From: CALAGB01 sp963713965
Lineage (GTDB): Bacteria > Chloroflexota > Chloroflexia > Thermomicrobiales > Thermomicrobiaceae
NCBI GenBank assembly: GCA_963713965.1
Contig: OY970217.1
Coordinates: 2,046,001-2,110,000, forward strand
Reading direction: 5' to 3'
Length of the DNA: 64,000 nt
The notes under the pieces were generated by a model. That model saw only the letters and a list, made by a program, of their open reading frames with translations. It had not been told where the DNA came from and searched no databases. A program made the position numbers and the translations under genes. Shown one piece after another: positions 1-8,041 of this stretch. Numbering within the stretch: the stretch's first letter is position 1; every line of letters begins with the position of its first letter.

Positions 1-2
1 AG

Positions 3-107
3 GTGGATATCGATACGCTGGCGGATCGCCTTCGCGCGGACACCGTGGCGAGCGGCGGCATCGTCAAGGCGGCGGATTTGGTCGGCGCCTGGGCGCAGGT
101 GGCCTGA
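3..107 (+). CDS. C-terminal end of an unidentified protein (partial)
   Basis: An open frame enters from the left edge and ends at TGA 105-107, giving about 34 residues that end in GAWAQVA. Codon use is GC-rich at third positions, as in the neighbours, so this is probably the 3' end of a real gene. Too little is visible to name a family. The palindromic repeat starting at 122 follows directly and may mark the end of this transcription unit. Confidence 0.45.
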   Translation: MDIDTLADRLRADTVASGGIVKAADLVGAWAQVA

Positions 108-121
108 GAAGGCGGCCCCTT

Positions 122-274
122 TGTCATCCTGGGCGATGGTTCTCGCTCCCACACCCAGAGGGTACCCGGAGAGACAGAGAGAGGGTTACAGCGTGGTCGA
201 AGGATCTCTTGTTCGATACGGCAGGAGCGGCGTGCTCTGACAGAGAGATCCTTCGACTGCGGCTCAGGATGACA
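122..274. repeat. MITE-like palindromic repeat, copy 1
   Basis: The element is bounded by TGTCATCCTG at 122 and CAGGATGACA at 265-274, which are perfect inverted termini. The whole stretch matches the reverse complement of 54756-54892, with blocks such as CCCAGAGGGTACCCGGAGAG shared and several small indels. Internal copies of GAAGGATCTC and GAGATCCTTC are also inverted. It carries no coding sequence and looks like a non-autonomous miniature element in two opposite orientations. From 275 to 343 I see nothing further. Confidence 0.75.
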
Positions 275-343
275 ACCCGGCGACGATGGCGCCCACGGCC
301 CGCCGGGCCCGGGGCATCGCATGCGTCGCCCGTACGAGCGTGG

Positions 344-1126
344 CTAGAGGCTGGGTGCGATCGCCAGGACGCGTACCGGGCTGCCGCTGCCGTCCACGAT
401 CTTGAGCGGCGCTGCGATCACCACCGCACCGGTTGGTGGGAGTTGATCCAGGTTGCAGAGGCTGGCCAGCCCGAACTTGCCGTTCCCGTGCATGGTGGCG
501 TGGTTGGGGAAGGGTGGGTTGAACGTTCCGGCTTGACCGGCATCGGTTCCGACCGTCTCGACGCCCACCCCCAGCACGTCCCGCTCGGTCGCCAGCAGCA
601 ACGACGTCGCCTGATCGAAGCCCGGCGTGTGCGAGCCCTCGTCGTCGACGTTGAAGAAGTCTTTCGGGTCGGTCCGCTTGCTCCAATCGGTGCGCAGCAG
701 CACCCAGGAGCCGGCCGGTATGCGTCCATGTCGATCCTCCCAGGCGAGTAGCTCCTCGACCGAGAGGAGATAGTCGGGATTCTCGGCGCTCTCGCGCGAG
801 ACATCGATGACGCAGGCGGGTCCGACGAAGCGTGAAGCTGGGATGGTGTCGCAGGCGTTGTTCGGCAGATCCTTGCCCGTTACCCAGTGGATGGGGGCGT
901 CGAAATGCGTCCCAGTGTGCTCGCCGAGGTGGATCGTGTTCCAATACCAGCCCGGCCCGGCATCATCGTAGCGGGAGATCTGCTCCATCGAGAAGCCGGG
1001 CGAGGGGGCGAAAAACGATGGCAATTCAATGACGGGCGTGGTCGACTCCAGCGGCTGGGTCAGGTCGATTACGTTCAATCGCCCATCCGCCAACGCTGCC
1101 ACGAAATCGGTCAACACGTCAGACAC
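344..1126 (-). CDS. Cyclase-family metal-dependent hydrolase
   Basis: A 260-residue protein of the cyclase/arylformamidase (KynB-like) family, which hydrolyses amide or ester substrates with a bound divalent metal. The family signature is visible near residues 70-80 as HTGTHFDAPIHW, whose His and Asp residues bind metal. GTG at 1126 is chosen as start because GGAG lies six bases upstream, and length agrees with the family. It is the last gene of a minus-strand operon, 25 bp after the ThDP beta subunit. There is no tryptophan-catabolic neighbour, so a kynurenine role is not supported; a hydrolase acting on a product of the upstream decarboxylase and oxidoreductase is the better inference. The substrate is unknown. 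Confidence 0.85.
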   Translation of the reverse strand: MSDVLTDFVAALADGRLNVIDLTQPLESTTPVIELPSFFAPSPGFSMEQISRYDDAGPGWYWNTIHLGEHTGTHFDAPIHWVTGKDLPNNACDTIPASRFVGPACVIDVSRESAENPDYLLSVEELLAWEDRHGRIPAGSWVLLRTDWSKRTDPKDFFNVDDEGSHTPGFDQATSLLLATERDVLGVGVETVGTDAGQAGTFNPPFPNHATMHGNGKFGLASLCNLDQLPPTGAVVIAAPLKIVDGSGSPVRVLAIAPSL

Positions 1127-1151
1127 CGGACGCTCCTTCTCTCTATCCTGA

Positions 1152-1733
1152 TCACGATTCGGCCCGGACGCGAATGTCCCGCAAATGTCGCTGGAACTGG
1201 AAGCGGTTTTCGAGCATCGGCAGATCGGTCAAGAAGACCGGCGGCCCCTTGGCTTCCACTTTGGCCACGATGGTGCTCAGATCATCAGCGGCCAGTGCGC
1301 TCGAGAAGGCGTCCTTGAACGTCTCAAGCGTGTTCACCATGACCGCGTGGGGCACCCCGGCCGACTTTGCCATACCGGTGATGTCGCTGCCGGTGGCTGT
1401 GGCGGTCGGGAAGCCGCCGACCGAGAGTAGGCTCTCATTGTCGAAGACGACGTGGATCAAGTTCCTGGGTCGGTAGCGTGCCATCGTGGTCAGACTGCCC
1501 AGGTTCATCAGGATCGAGCCGTCGCCATCGAGGACCACCACCTGAAGCTCCGGGCGGCTAAGGGCGATGCCGAGCCCCATGGAGGAGGCCAGACCCATGG
1601 CGTGCTGCAGGTAGAAGAAGTTGGGGCGATGTCCCAGCGACTGCAGCTCGGCCGAGACCGCGCCCATGATGGTGACGACGACGCACTCTTCGAGCTGGGG
1701 ATAAATGGCTTCCAGTGCCCCGATTCGCAGCAT
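1152..1733 (-). CDS. ThDP-dependent decarboxylase, beta (PP-domain) subunit
   Basis: A 193-residue protein equal to the C-terminal, diphosphate-binding domain of thiamine diphosphate enzymes. The ThDP/Mg motif is seen as VVVLDGDGSILMN, followed later by VVFDN. It lacks the N-terminal PYR domain, which is supplied by the gene immediately upstream (stop codon six bases before this start). This two-gene arrangement is that of sulfopyruvate decarboxylase (ComD/ComE) and phosphonopyruvate decarboxylase relatives, so an alpha-keto acid is the likely substrate. ATG 1733 is preferred because GGAG at the end of the alpha gene is its ribosome site; a longer frame extending to 2165 only shadows the alpha subunit. 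The exact substrate is not determinable. Confidence 0.85.
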   Translation of the reverse strand: MLRIGALEAIYPQLEECVVVTIMGAVSAELQSLGHRPNFFYLQHAMGLASSMGLGIALSRPELQVVVLDGDGSILMNLGSLTTMARYRPRNLIHVVFDNESLLSVGGFPTATATGSDITGMAKSAGVPHAVMVNTLETFKDAFSSALAADDLSTIVAKVEAKGPPVFLTDLPMLENRFQFQRHLRDIRVRAES

Positions 1734-1738
1734 GACCG

Positions 1739-2251
1739 TTACTCCTCCCACATCAGGTCGCGGCCGAGCAGTAGCGCCACCGGCACCAACGCCGATTCCG
1801 CCAGCGTCTGCGCTTTCTTGATGCGCGCGGCCACGTGAGACGGATCGTCGAGCCGCTCGTAAGGGATGTTCAGGCTTCGCAGCAGAGGCTCGGTCGACAT
1901 GCCGCCTTGCGTCTGCCAGGGATCGCGCTCGCCAAATTCGCCGCGATAGCTGATCAGCATCAGGAGCGGGATGTGGTAAAGGTGCGCCAGCGAGACGATG
2001 CCGTTGATGCTGGCCAGAAAGCCGTGATTCTGCATCAGCATGGCCGATTTCACTCCGGCCAGATGCGCTCCGGCTGAGATGCCGACCCCTTCCTCTTCTT
2101 TCGCCAGGCGCACGAGCGTCATATCCGGATCGTCTTCCGCCATGCGGATCAAATGGACCAGCCATGTCTCCGGCAGGGCCGAAACGAGCTGAACGTCGCA
2201 GGCTTTGAGCGCGTCATAGATGGTCTGAGAGCTTTTCACCGAGACAGGCAT
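1739..2251 (-). CDS. ThDP-dependent decarboxylase, alpha (PYR-domain) subunit
   Basis: A 170-residue protein matching the N-terminal PYR domain of ThDP decarboxylases, ComD-like. The conserved glutamate that activates the thiazolium ring is in LAKEEEGVGISAGAHLAG, and the ALMLISYRGE-type stretch is present as PLLMLISYRGEFGE. It should pair with the beta subunit encoded six bases downstream, where its own terminal GAGGAG serves as ribosome site, so the two are probably translationally coupled. ATG 2251 is chosen because GGAG sits ten bases upstream; GTG 2260 is too close to it. Function in sulfopyruvate or phosphonopyruvate metabolism is possible, but no coenzyme M or phosphonate genes are nearby, so a catabolic keto-acid role is equally likely. 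Confidence 0.83.
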   Translation of the reverse strand: MPVSVKSSQTIYDALKACDVQLVSALPETWLVHLIRMAEDDPDMTLVRLAKEEEGVGISAGAHLAGVKSAMLMQNHGFLASINGIVSLAHLYHIPLLMLISYRGEFGERDPWQTQGGMSTEPLLRSLNIPYERLDDPSHVAARIKKAQTLAESALVPVALLLGRDLMWEE

Positions 2252-2389
2252 CGGGGGCACACTCCGTTGGGATGGTGTGATGGTCGTCGTCGTCGAGCCG
2301 TTTCTGGCTCGAACATCAAACGAAATTGTCTCTGCAATAGAGTCGTAGCGTAGGCTGCTCGTCCGGTGGAGTCAAGGTCGCCGGCGGGC

Positions 2390-3307
2390 TCAGCGAACCG
2401 AGGCATTCGGCAGATCCAGCACGCTGTCCGCCAGCGTGGCGAACAGCGACCAGGCACGTTGGTGATCCCGGGTCTCTTCCGGATCGCCGCGATAGGTATC
2501 GAGCAGCACATAGTCCGCGCCTAACTCTTCCAACGTCGCCAGATCCGCATGCACCTGATCGAGCGTCCCCTCGCCCGCTCGACGCTCGTCATCTGGCAGT
2601 GGGTCGTCCGTAAGATGGAGCTTGATGCGTGGACAGAGCGGCGGAACTGGGCGGTCAAGCTGATCAGCCAGAGCGCGCAAATGCGGCAGAGCTTCGTTGC
2701 GCAGCCAATCCATGCGAATCCCGATCGGGTGCCAGGCGGCACCGAAGCGCACGGCCCGCCGCCGTCCGGCTGGTCCATTGCCGCCGATCCAGACCGGCGG
2801 ATGCGGACGCCGCACCGGCTGTGGGCTGTTCCATACCTTGTCCACCTGCACGAACGTCCCGTGGAAGCTGGTGGTTTCACCTGCCCAGGTGCGGTAGATC
2901 AGCTCGAGATATTCGTCGGTGATGGCGCCTCGCCGCGTGAAATCGACGCCCAAAGCCGCGAACTCTTCCCTGGCCCAGCCAACTCCCACACCGAAGATGA
3001 AGCGGCCCTGACTGAGCTGATCGAGATTGCTGGCCAGCCGGGCGACCTGCAGCGGATGGCGGTAGGGCAGGATGATGACCGTCGTCCCGATCTCGATCGA
3101 TCGCGTCTGCGCGGCCAACCATGCCAGGCTCAGGAAGGGATCGTAGAAGGGGGCAGGGTAGATCTGCGCCACGTCCGGCGTGATGGTGACGTGGTCGGAG
3201 ATCATCACGAAGTGATAGCCTAAGGATTCCGCGATCTGGGTCCAGCGTAGCAGCGCATCCGGATCGGCACCCGGCCCGAAATTGAGAAGATTCACCCCAA
3301 CCTTCAC
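2390..3307 (-). CDS. LLM-class flavin/F420-dependent oxidoreductase
   Basis: A 305-residue TIM-barrel protein of the luciferase-like monooxygenase superfamily. Family features seen are the start KVGVNLLNFGPGADPDAL, GTTVIILPYRHP, LDQLSQGRFIFGVGVGW and the late GGNGPAGRRRA. F420- and FMN-dependent members cannot be separated here. GTG 3307 is preferred over the longer frame from 3391 because AGAGAGGAC is correctly spaced before it and the family fold begins there. It leads the minus-strand operon, with a 138-bp gap to the alpha decarboxylase gene. It probably oxidises or reduces the organic acid handled by the downstream enzymes. Confidence 0.85.
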   Translation of the reverse strand: MKVGVNLLNFGPGADPDALLRWTQIAESLGYHFVMISDHVTITPDVAQIYPAPFYDPFLSLAWLAAQTRSIEIGTTVIILPYRHPLQVARLASNLDQLSQGRFIFGVGVGWAREEFAALGVDFTRRGAITDEYLELIYRTWAGETTSFHGTFVQVDKVWNSPQPVRRPHPPVWIGGNGPAGRRRAVRFGAAWHPIGIRMDWLRNEALPHLRALADQLDRPVPPLCPRIKLHLTDDPLPDDERRAGEGTLDQVHADLATLEELGADYVLLDTYRGDPEETRDHQRAWSLFATLADSVLDLPNASVR

Positions 3308-3507
3308 CGAATCGTCCTCTCTGGTGACACACCGGACCCGACCAACGCGCTCATTTTGACGCGTGAGGAATGAAATCGGTAGACGCATCACACCCGCGCT
3401 GGTTTGGACTGTCTACCAAATTGCCTTTTCAATCACCACTATGAACGCGTCTCTCACTCGTTTCTGCCGAGGATGATAGTCGAGCCGAGCGGATCGGGGA
3501 AACAAAA

Positions 3508-3532
3508 GAGGCGCGGAATCAATCCGCGCCTC
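3508..3532 (-). terminator. Rho-independent terminator of the HtrA gene
   Basis: Perfect 10-bp stem with arms GAGGCGCGGA and TCCGCGCCTC around a five-base loop. On the minus strand it is followed by CTCTTTTGTTT, a U-rich tail. It lies 23 bases after the HtrA-like stop codon. Confidence 0.85.
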
Positions 3533-3554
3533 CGAGGTTCGTGTGAATGCTTGG

Positions 3555-4820
3555 CTAGGACTGCGACTCCGGCCGCGTGCCCAGCGTCACCTTGATCTGC
3601 TGCGTCTGTCCGTCACGGACCACCGTGAGCGTGACGATGTCGCCCGGCTTGTGGTTGTCGACCATCTCCGCGAATGAGGAATCGGTCTTCAAGTCCTGGC
3701 CGTCGATCTGCGTGACGATGTCGCCCTTTTGGAGACCGGCAGTCTCGGCCGGTGAGCCGGCGACGACGTCCTGGATGTAGTCACCCTGGGTGTAGCTGAT
3801 GTTGAGCTGCGCCGCGATGGCCGCGCTCAGCGGCACGTACTGGACGCCGACGTACGGGTGCGTCGCTTTGCCGGTCAGCACGATCTCATTAGCGATCTTC
3901 TTGGCCGTGTTGATACCGATGGCGAAGCCGATGCCCTGAGACTGCACGCCTGGCTCGGCCGAACCGGCCTCCAGCGTGTTGATGCCGACGACCGTGCCGT
4001 CGAGCGTCACCAGCGGTCCGCCCGAGTTACCCGGGTTGATGGCGGCGTCGGTCTGGATAACGTCGAACAGATACGGACCGGCCGTTTGGCTCTGCGAGAA
4101 TGGGTTGTTGCTGGAGTTGTCGCTTGGCTCCTGAACGGAGCGGTTCAACGCGCTCACCACGCCCTGGGTCACCGTCGGCTGGCCTTCGAGGCCGAGGGCG
4201 TAACCAACCGCCACGACCCACTGACCGACCTGAAGCTGGGACGAATCGCCCACCTGGATGACGGGGAGGTTGTCGCCCGTGATCTGCAGCACGGCGAGGT
4301 CCGTGAGCGGATCGGTGCCAACCAGCTTCACGTCGTTCCCCTTGAAAGTGCGGCCGTCCGGCAGCGTCACGACCAGGCTCTGCGCGCCCTGGACCACGTG
4401 ATTGTTGGTCAGGATGTGGCCCTGATTGTCATAAATAAAACCGGAGCCGGTGCCGACTGGAACGGGCTCGGAAAGCTGCGAGACCGAGGTCTGCTCGTTG
4501 GTGATCTCAACCACGGCCGGCTTGGCCTGATTGACCACGTTGATGATGGCGTTCGAGAAGTCAGCGGTCGATGGCGCCGAGCTCGTATTGCCGGTCGAGG
4601 TTGGCTTGGTGCTCTCTTGCGACGTCTTGATCGTCTGGCTCGAGCTTGTGCTGGTCGCCTGAGTGCTTGAGCTGGTCGATTGCGATGTCGACTGAGCCGA
4701 CGACGTTGGCGTGTTGGTAGCGCTCGATCCCCCGCCGATGGTGCAGGCTGTGGCGAGCGTCAGGACGACGACGAGGGCCGAGATTCGCCGTCCAAAACGA
4801 CGTAGACGTTCCGAACCCAT
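3555..4820 (-). CDS. HtrA/DegP-like serine protease, PDZ domain, lipoprotein
   Basis: A 421-residue envelope protease. Residues 1-26 form a signal peptide ending ATAC, with Cys26 a likely lipidation site. Residues 27-85 are an extreme Ser/Thr-rich linker. The trypsin-like domain follows with the triad His141 (LTNNHVV), Asp174 (LTDLAVL) and Ser266 (GNSGGP), and a single PDZ domain occupies roughly 320-415. It would degrade or chaperone misfolded proteins outside the membrane. ATG 4820 is chosen because AAAGGAG precedes it; the longer frame to 4982 adds no plausible signal sequence. It is monocistronic with its own terminator. The long Ser/Thr linker suggests a tether holding the protease away from the membrane. 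Confidence 0.93.
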   Translation of the reverse strand: MGSERLRRFGRRISALVVVLTLATACTIGGGSSATNTPTSSAQSTSQSTSSSTQATSTSSSQTIKTSQESTKPTSTGNTSSAPSTADFSNAIINVVNQAKPAVVEITNEQTSVSQLSEPVPVGTGSGFIYDNQGHILTNNHVVQGAQSLVVTLPDGRTFKGNDVKLVGTDPLTDLAVLQITGDNLPVIQVGDSSQLQVGQWVVAVGYALGLEGQPTVTQGVVSALNRSVQEPSDNSSNNPFSQSQTAGPYLFDVIQTDAAINPGNSGGPLVTLDGTVVGINTLEAGSAEPGVQSQGIGFAIGINTAKKIANEIVLTGKATHPYVGVQYVPLSAAIAAQLNISYTQGDYIQDVVAGSPAETAGLQKGDIVTQIDGQDLKTDSSFAEMVDNHKPGDIVTLTVVRDGQTQQIKVTLGTRPESQS

Positions 4821-5403
4821 GGAAAACTCCTTTAAAGGTAGAGAAGGCATTGCGCATGCCCATCGAATGGGGACGATGGGCATGCCGTGCCGAACGCAGT
4901 CTCGGTGCCTCGACGCTCGCACAAAGTCAAGTTGGCAAGCATGGCCGCGCTCGTTTGAGTCATCTGGTGCCTGGTCCCACACATACGGTCGCTCGTTGAT
5001 CGGTGCGATCCACGAGTGGTCAGAGTTTACGAGAATCGCGCAGCGCCCTGGCGACTATGCGGAGCCGGATGGCCCAGCGCGATCTACAGTTAAGGTAACA
5101 ACCAAAGCTGTGAAAATGCTGAGGGAAACATAAATCGGGGATTAGTTTTAGGCGGATTAGGAGGAGTTTCGTCGGTTGCTCGCTGGGTTTCTTGAGTTTG
5201 ACTATTCGACGCGGCGTTCGCGTCGCGTTCACCCAGGACTGATGACACCCTCACTGACGGTCCATCCCCTTTGCACCTTCCCGCGGAAGGGGAGCATCCC
5301 TTCACTGGAGGGACCGGACCATCCTGGGCTACAAAGGCGAAGTCCACTGAAGGGACTGGATTTTGATTGCCAAATAGGGTAAAGCAAGAGCAACCCGAGT
5401 CGG
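4821..5403. other. Non-coding gap upstream of the HtrA gene
   Basis: 583 bp with no supportable gene. Base composition drops towards AT from about 5090 to 5230. Around 5268-5294 CCCCTT and AAGGGG form an imperfect inverted repeat, and GAAGGGACTGGA near 5347 echoes the GGAGGGACCGGA block at 5309, suggesting a decayed repeat. No convincing promoter could be fixed for the HtrA gene. Confidence 0.5.
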
Positions 5404-6612
5404 CTATGGCGTGCCTGAGGTCAGCACCTCAAAGTCGTGTTCTGTCAGCTTTCGGGTTCCCTGGACAAACCAGGACCAAGACCGCTGCAGCTCACGCCCA
5501 CGGAACGCTTCAAGCTTTGCCCGAATCTCGCTGTCAATAACAATCGGTTGATCAAAGAAGTATCGGACATCTCTCACCTTAAACGCCCAAGGGTACTTTT
5601 CCGCGTGTCTGACGTGAGCAACCTTACGAAGTTCCGGACTGGATGCTACCTCGGCACACGCAACTACTCCTCTACCGCTCTCGTAAAACGCGAGCTTGTC
5701 GCCAGGCTTCAAACTCTTTCTCCCGGGTGTCCGATCACCGAAGACGTATTCTCCATGCCCAAGCAGTGCCTGGATCGTCTCTTCGGCAGTGGAGTCTTCA
5801 TCGTCAGACACTGGTGTCAAGAGATATTGCCGCGCTGTAGCGAATGAGCTTGATTTCCGGACTCGTTGCTGTGACGTCTTGTCTTCCTGAATGGGCATTG
5901 TCCGAGGAGTGCTGGCTGAGTACGTGTCTGGAACAACATCGTCAGGTGGAAAAGGACTGGAGGAAGCGACACGTTTCAGCAGTTGGACCGTAGTGCCCAC
6001 ACGAACGCCCACCGGGCGAAGCAGCGTCATCGCTTCGTCACGGGTCAGGAGTTCGTCTTGTACGAGCTCAGCCAACGACAGAATGTCGTCAACGGTTGAC
6101 AGTCGGAGTTTCTGAGCATGTCCTCCGTGGACGATAGCCCCTTCGACTGGCTCAAGCTCAGAGTTCTGTTTGCCAAAGACGTAAAGACCAATCGCGTTCT
6201 CGGAATTCGCAATTCGTCCGGAATCAATGAGCTGATTGATGTATCCAAGAAGGGTCGAAGTCATTATCGAGTAGGCATCAGTCGTCTTGACCTCAACCAC
6301 AACGGAGAAGTTGTCCGCACGCCAAAGCCCATCGTGTCCAATATCATTCGTAACGCCAGCATAACGACCGAATTCGACTTCGAAGCCCATTAGACGTCCG
6401 GTGTGGTTGACGAGGTCCTGAAGGGCTCGATTGTACTGAGTTCCGGTGGAGCTAAGGCAGGCGTTGACATAGTCGCGGACGGTACCAAGTGACGTGACCG
6501 ACGTTTCCAGGAACTGACGAAATCGATCGCGCGGAGTGTCATTCCCCGGTTGGTCATTCAACTCCCCAACGAGCTTGAGCAGTTGATCCAGGGAGAGTGT
6601 GACTCCAGACAT
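5404..6612 (-). CDS. PD-(D/E)XK-like nuclease fused to an EVE domain
   Basis: A 402-residue two-domain protein. Residues about 60-200 look like a restriction-type nuclease fold: Asp94 in IGHDGLW followed by strand VVVEVKT with Glu107 and Lys109, the D...ExK pattern. Residues about 262-400 resemble an EVE (PUA-like) domain: YLLTPV, GEYVFGDRTPGRKSLKPGDKLAFYESG, GVVACAEV and the YPWAF strand. EVE domains bind modified bases such as 5-methylcytosine in DNA, so the fusion suggests a modification-dependent restriction enzyme acting alone. The linker (215-255) is polar. ATG 6612 is preferred to GTG 6615, with GGGGAA just upstream. The gene is visibly less GC-rich than its neighbours, a sign of recent transfer. 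The domain calls rest on motif reading only. Confidence 0.65.
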   Translation of the reverse strand: MSGVTLSLDQLLKLVGELNDQPGNDTPRDRFRQFLETSVTSLGTVRDYVNACLSSTGTQYNRALQDLVNHTGRLMGFEVEFGRYAGVTNDIGHDGLWRADNFSVVVEVKTTDAYSIMTSTLLGYINQLIDSGRIANSENAIGLYVFGKQNSELEPVEGAIVHGGHAQKLRLSTVDDILSLAELVQDELLTRDEAMTLLRPVGVRVGTTVQLLKRVASSSPFPPDDVVPDTYSASTPRTMPIQEDKTSQQRVRKSSSFATARQYLLTPVSDDEDSTAEETIQALLGHGEYVFGDRTPGRKSLKPGDKLAFYESGRGVVACAEVASSPELRKVAHVRHAEKYPWAFKVRDVRYFFDQPIVIDSEIRAKLEAFRGRELQRSWSWFVQGTRKLTEHDFEVLTSGTP

Positions 6613-6728
6613 CACTTCCCCATTCCATCATTGCGGCCAATACAAGCAGATTACCACATGACTAATCGGGCGAACGTATATTATGAAGGCAACTGGTTCA
6701 TCGTCTCGTTACTCTGAAAGAGGTTCGC

Positions 6729-7082
6729 ATGGCAGTCGATTTTGACAATAAAGGGCAGCTTGAGCGCATTCAGGGTGGCCTTGTTGATGATGAAGAGCTC
6801 TTTGCGGTGTATGACATGAAAGGCGGCGGAACAGGATTTATTGGGCTCACCAGTCGCCGCCTCATATTGCAAGATGAAGGGGTGATTCGAAAACGCAGGT
6901 CGCTCGTGTCGATCCCATACAGCCACATTTCGATGGTTGCGTCGGCCGACGAAGGCGGACTGATGCGTAAGACCAGTCATCTCACCATCATCACGTCGGC
7001 TGGCAAAGAGTTCGCTATGGAATTTCGGTCCAGCGACAAAGCTGAGCGTGCCTACGCCTTCATCATCCGTCACCTTCAGTAG
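6729..7082 (+). CDS. Bacterial PH-domain protein
   Basis: A 117-residue protein with the strand pattern of bacterial pleckstrin-homology-like domains: the early LVDDEELFAVYDMK, the diagnostic GFIGLTSRRLILQDEG, then SIPYSHISMV and the closing helix AERAYAFIIRHL. There is no signal peptide or membrane segment. ATG 6729 lies eight bases after AAAGAGG. Its partner and role are unknown. It sits divergently from the nuclease-EVE gene across about 115 bp, in the same less GC-rich block, and may have arrived with it. Confidence 0.7.
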   Translation: MAVDFDNKGQLERIQGGLVDDEELFAVYDMKGGGTGFIGLTSRRLILQDEGVIRKRRSLVSIPYSHISMVASADEGGLMRKTSHLTIITSAGKEFAMEFRSSDKAERAYAFIIRHLQ

Positions 7083-7149
7083 TGAGGGCGTCATCGTGAT
7101 CAATGGGATTTGATCCGTCATCTGTGACGTCTCCCGGCCTGCGGTCAGA

Positions 7150-7176
7150 CGGCGGCCGCAGGTGCCGCCGCTACGT
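7150..7176. repeat. 27-bp dispersed repeat, copy 1
   Basis: The stretch beginning CGGCGGCC and ending GCCGCCGCTACGT recurs at 30031-30057 with one mismatch. GGCGGC and GCCGCC form a stem. Apart from this, 7083-7366 shows nothing definite. Confidence 0.6.
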
Positions 7177-7366
7177 TTCCGCATGTGAATGCATCCCGTT
7201 CACGCTCATTTAGATCAGCCATGAGTATTGAACCCAGGTCGAACGGCTGGCGTGTACCGTTAAAGCACCGCCTATCTTCCCTCTTCCCTTGCTCTTATCA
7301 AATCCCAATCTTTCGGTGCTATCGTCTCCGCAAGATGGATTTCTGCTGCGCGAAAGAACGTTGACG

Positions 7367-8041
7367 ATGCACATTCTGGTGGTTGAGGACGAACAGCGGC
7401 TAGCGCGACTGCTGCGCCGCGTCTTGATGGAGGAACGGCAGACGGTCGATCTCGTCCATGACGGCGCGAGTGCACTCGAAATGGGGCTGAGCGACACGTT
7501 TGATCTCATCATCTTGGATCTGATGCTCCCCGATCTGGGCGGTATCTCGATCTGCAAGGAACTACGCGCGGCTAAGGTCATGACGCCGATCCTGATGCTG
7601 ACCGCTCGTGGCGCGGTCGAGGACCGTGTCGCCGGGCTGAACGCGGGCGCCGACGACTACCTGGGCAAGCCCTTCGCCATGGAGGAGCTGCTGGCGCGCG
7701 TCAATGCGTTGCTGCGACGTGGCAGTCGCGCTACCGAGATCAACACGGTGCTGCAGGTGGGCAATTTGACGCTCGACTTGATGCGTCATGAGGTGCAGCG
7801 AGATGGACGCGTCATTGACTTGACACCCAAGGAATTTGCCCTGCTCGAATACCTCATGCAGAACGCCGGACGCGCCCTCTCCCGCACCCAGATCATCGAT
7901 CACGTCTGGCGTTACGACCTCGAGACCCTTTCCAACGTGGTCGACATGTACATCCACTACCTGCGCGACAAGATCGACCGTGGCTTTGGCCGCCCGCTGA
8001 TCAAGACGGTGCGCGGGGTGGGGTATAAGGTCGAAGGGTGA
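7367..8041 (+). CDS. OmpR/PhoB-family response regulator
   Basis: A 224-residue DNA-binding response regulator. The receiver domain shows the acidic pair at 7-8 (VVEDEQRL), phospho-acceptor Asp51 (LIILDLMLPD), the LTARG switch Thr and the YLGKPF lysine near residue 100. The C-terminal winged helix is of OmpR type, with LTPKEFALLEYLM and the recognition segment VVDMYIHYLRDKID. ATG 7367 is chosen over the frame opening at 7289, because the receiver begins MHILVVEDE. Its stop overlaps the kinase start by four bases (GTGA), so the two are translationally coupled. It is the output partner of that kinase; the signal is unknown. Confidence 0.93.
   Translation: MHILVVEDEQRLARLLRRVLMEERQTVDLVHDGASALEMGLSDTFDLIILDLMLPDLGGISICKELRAAKVMTPILMLTARGAVEDRVAGLNAGADDYLGKPFAMEELLARVNALLRRGSRATEINTVLQVGNLTLDLMRHEVQRDGRVIDLTPKEFALLEYLMQNAGRALSRTQIIDHVWRYDLETLSNVVDMYIHYLRDKIDRGFGRPLIKTVRGVGYKVEG

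Noticed and set aside
1734..2165. N-terminal extension of the ThDP beta subunit
   Set aside because: This part is a shadow frame of the alpha-subunit gene, with arginine-rich non-family sequence.
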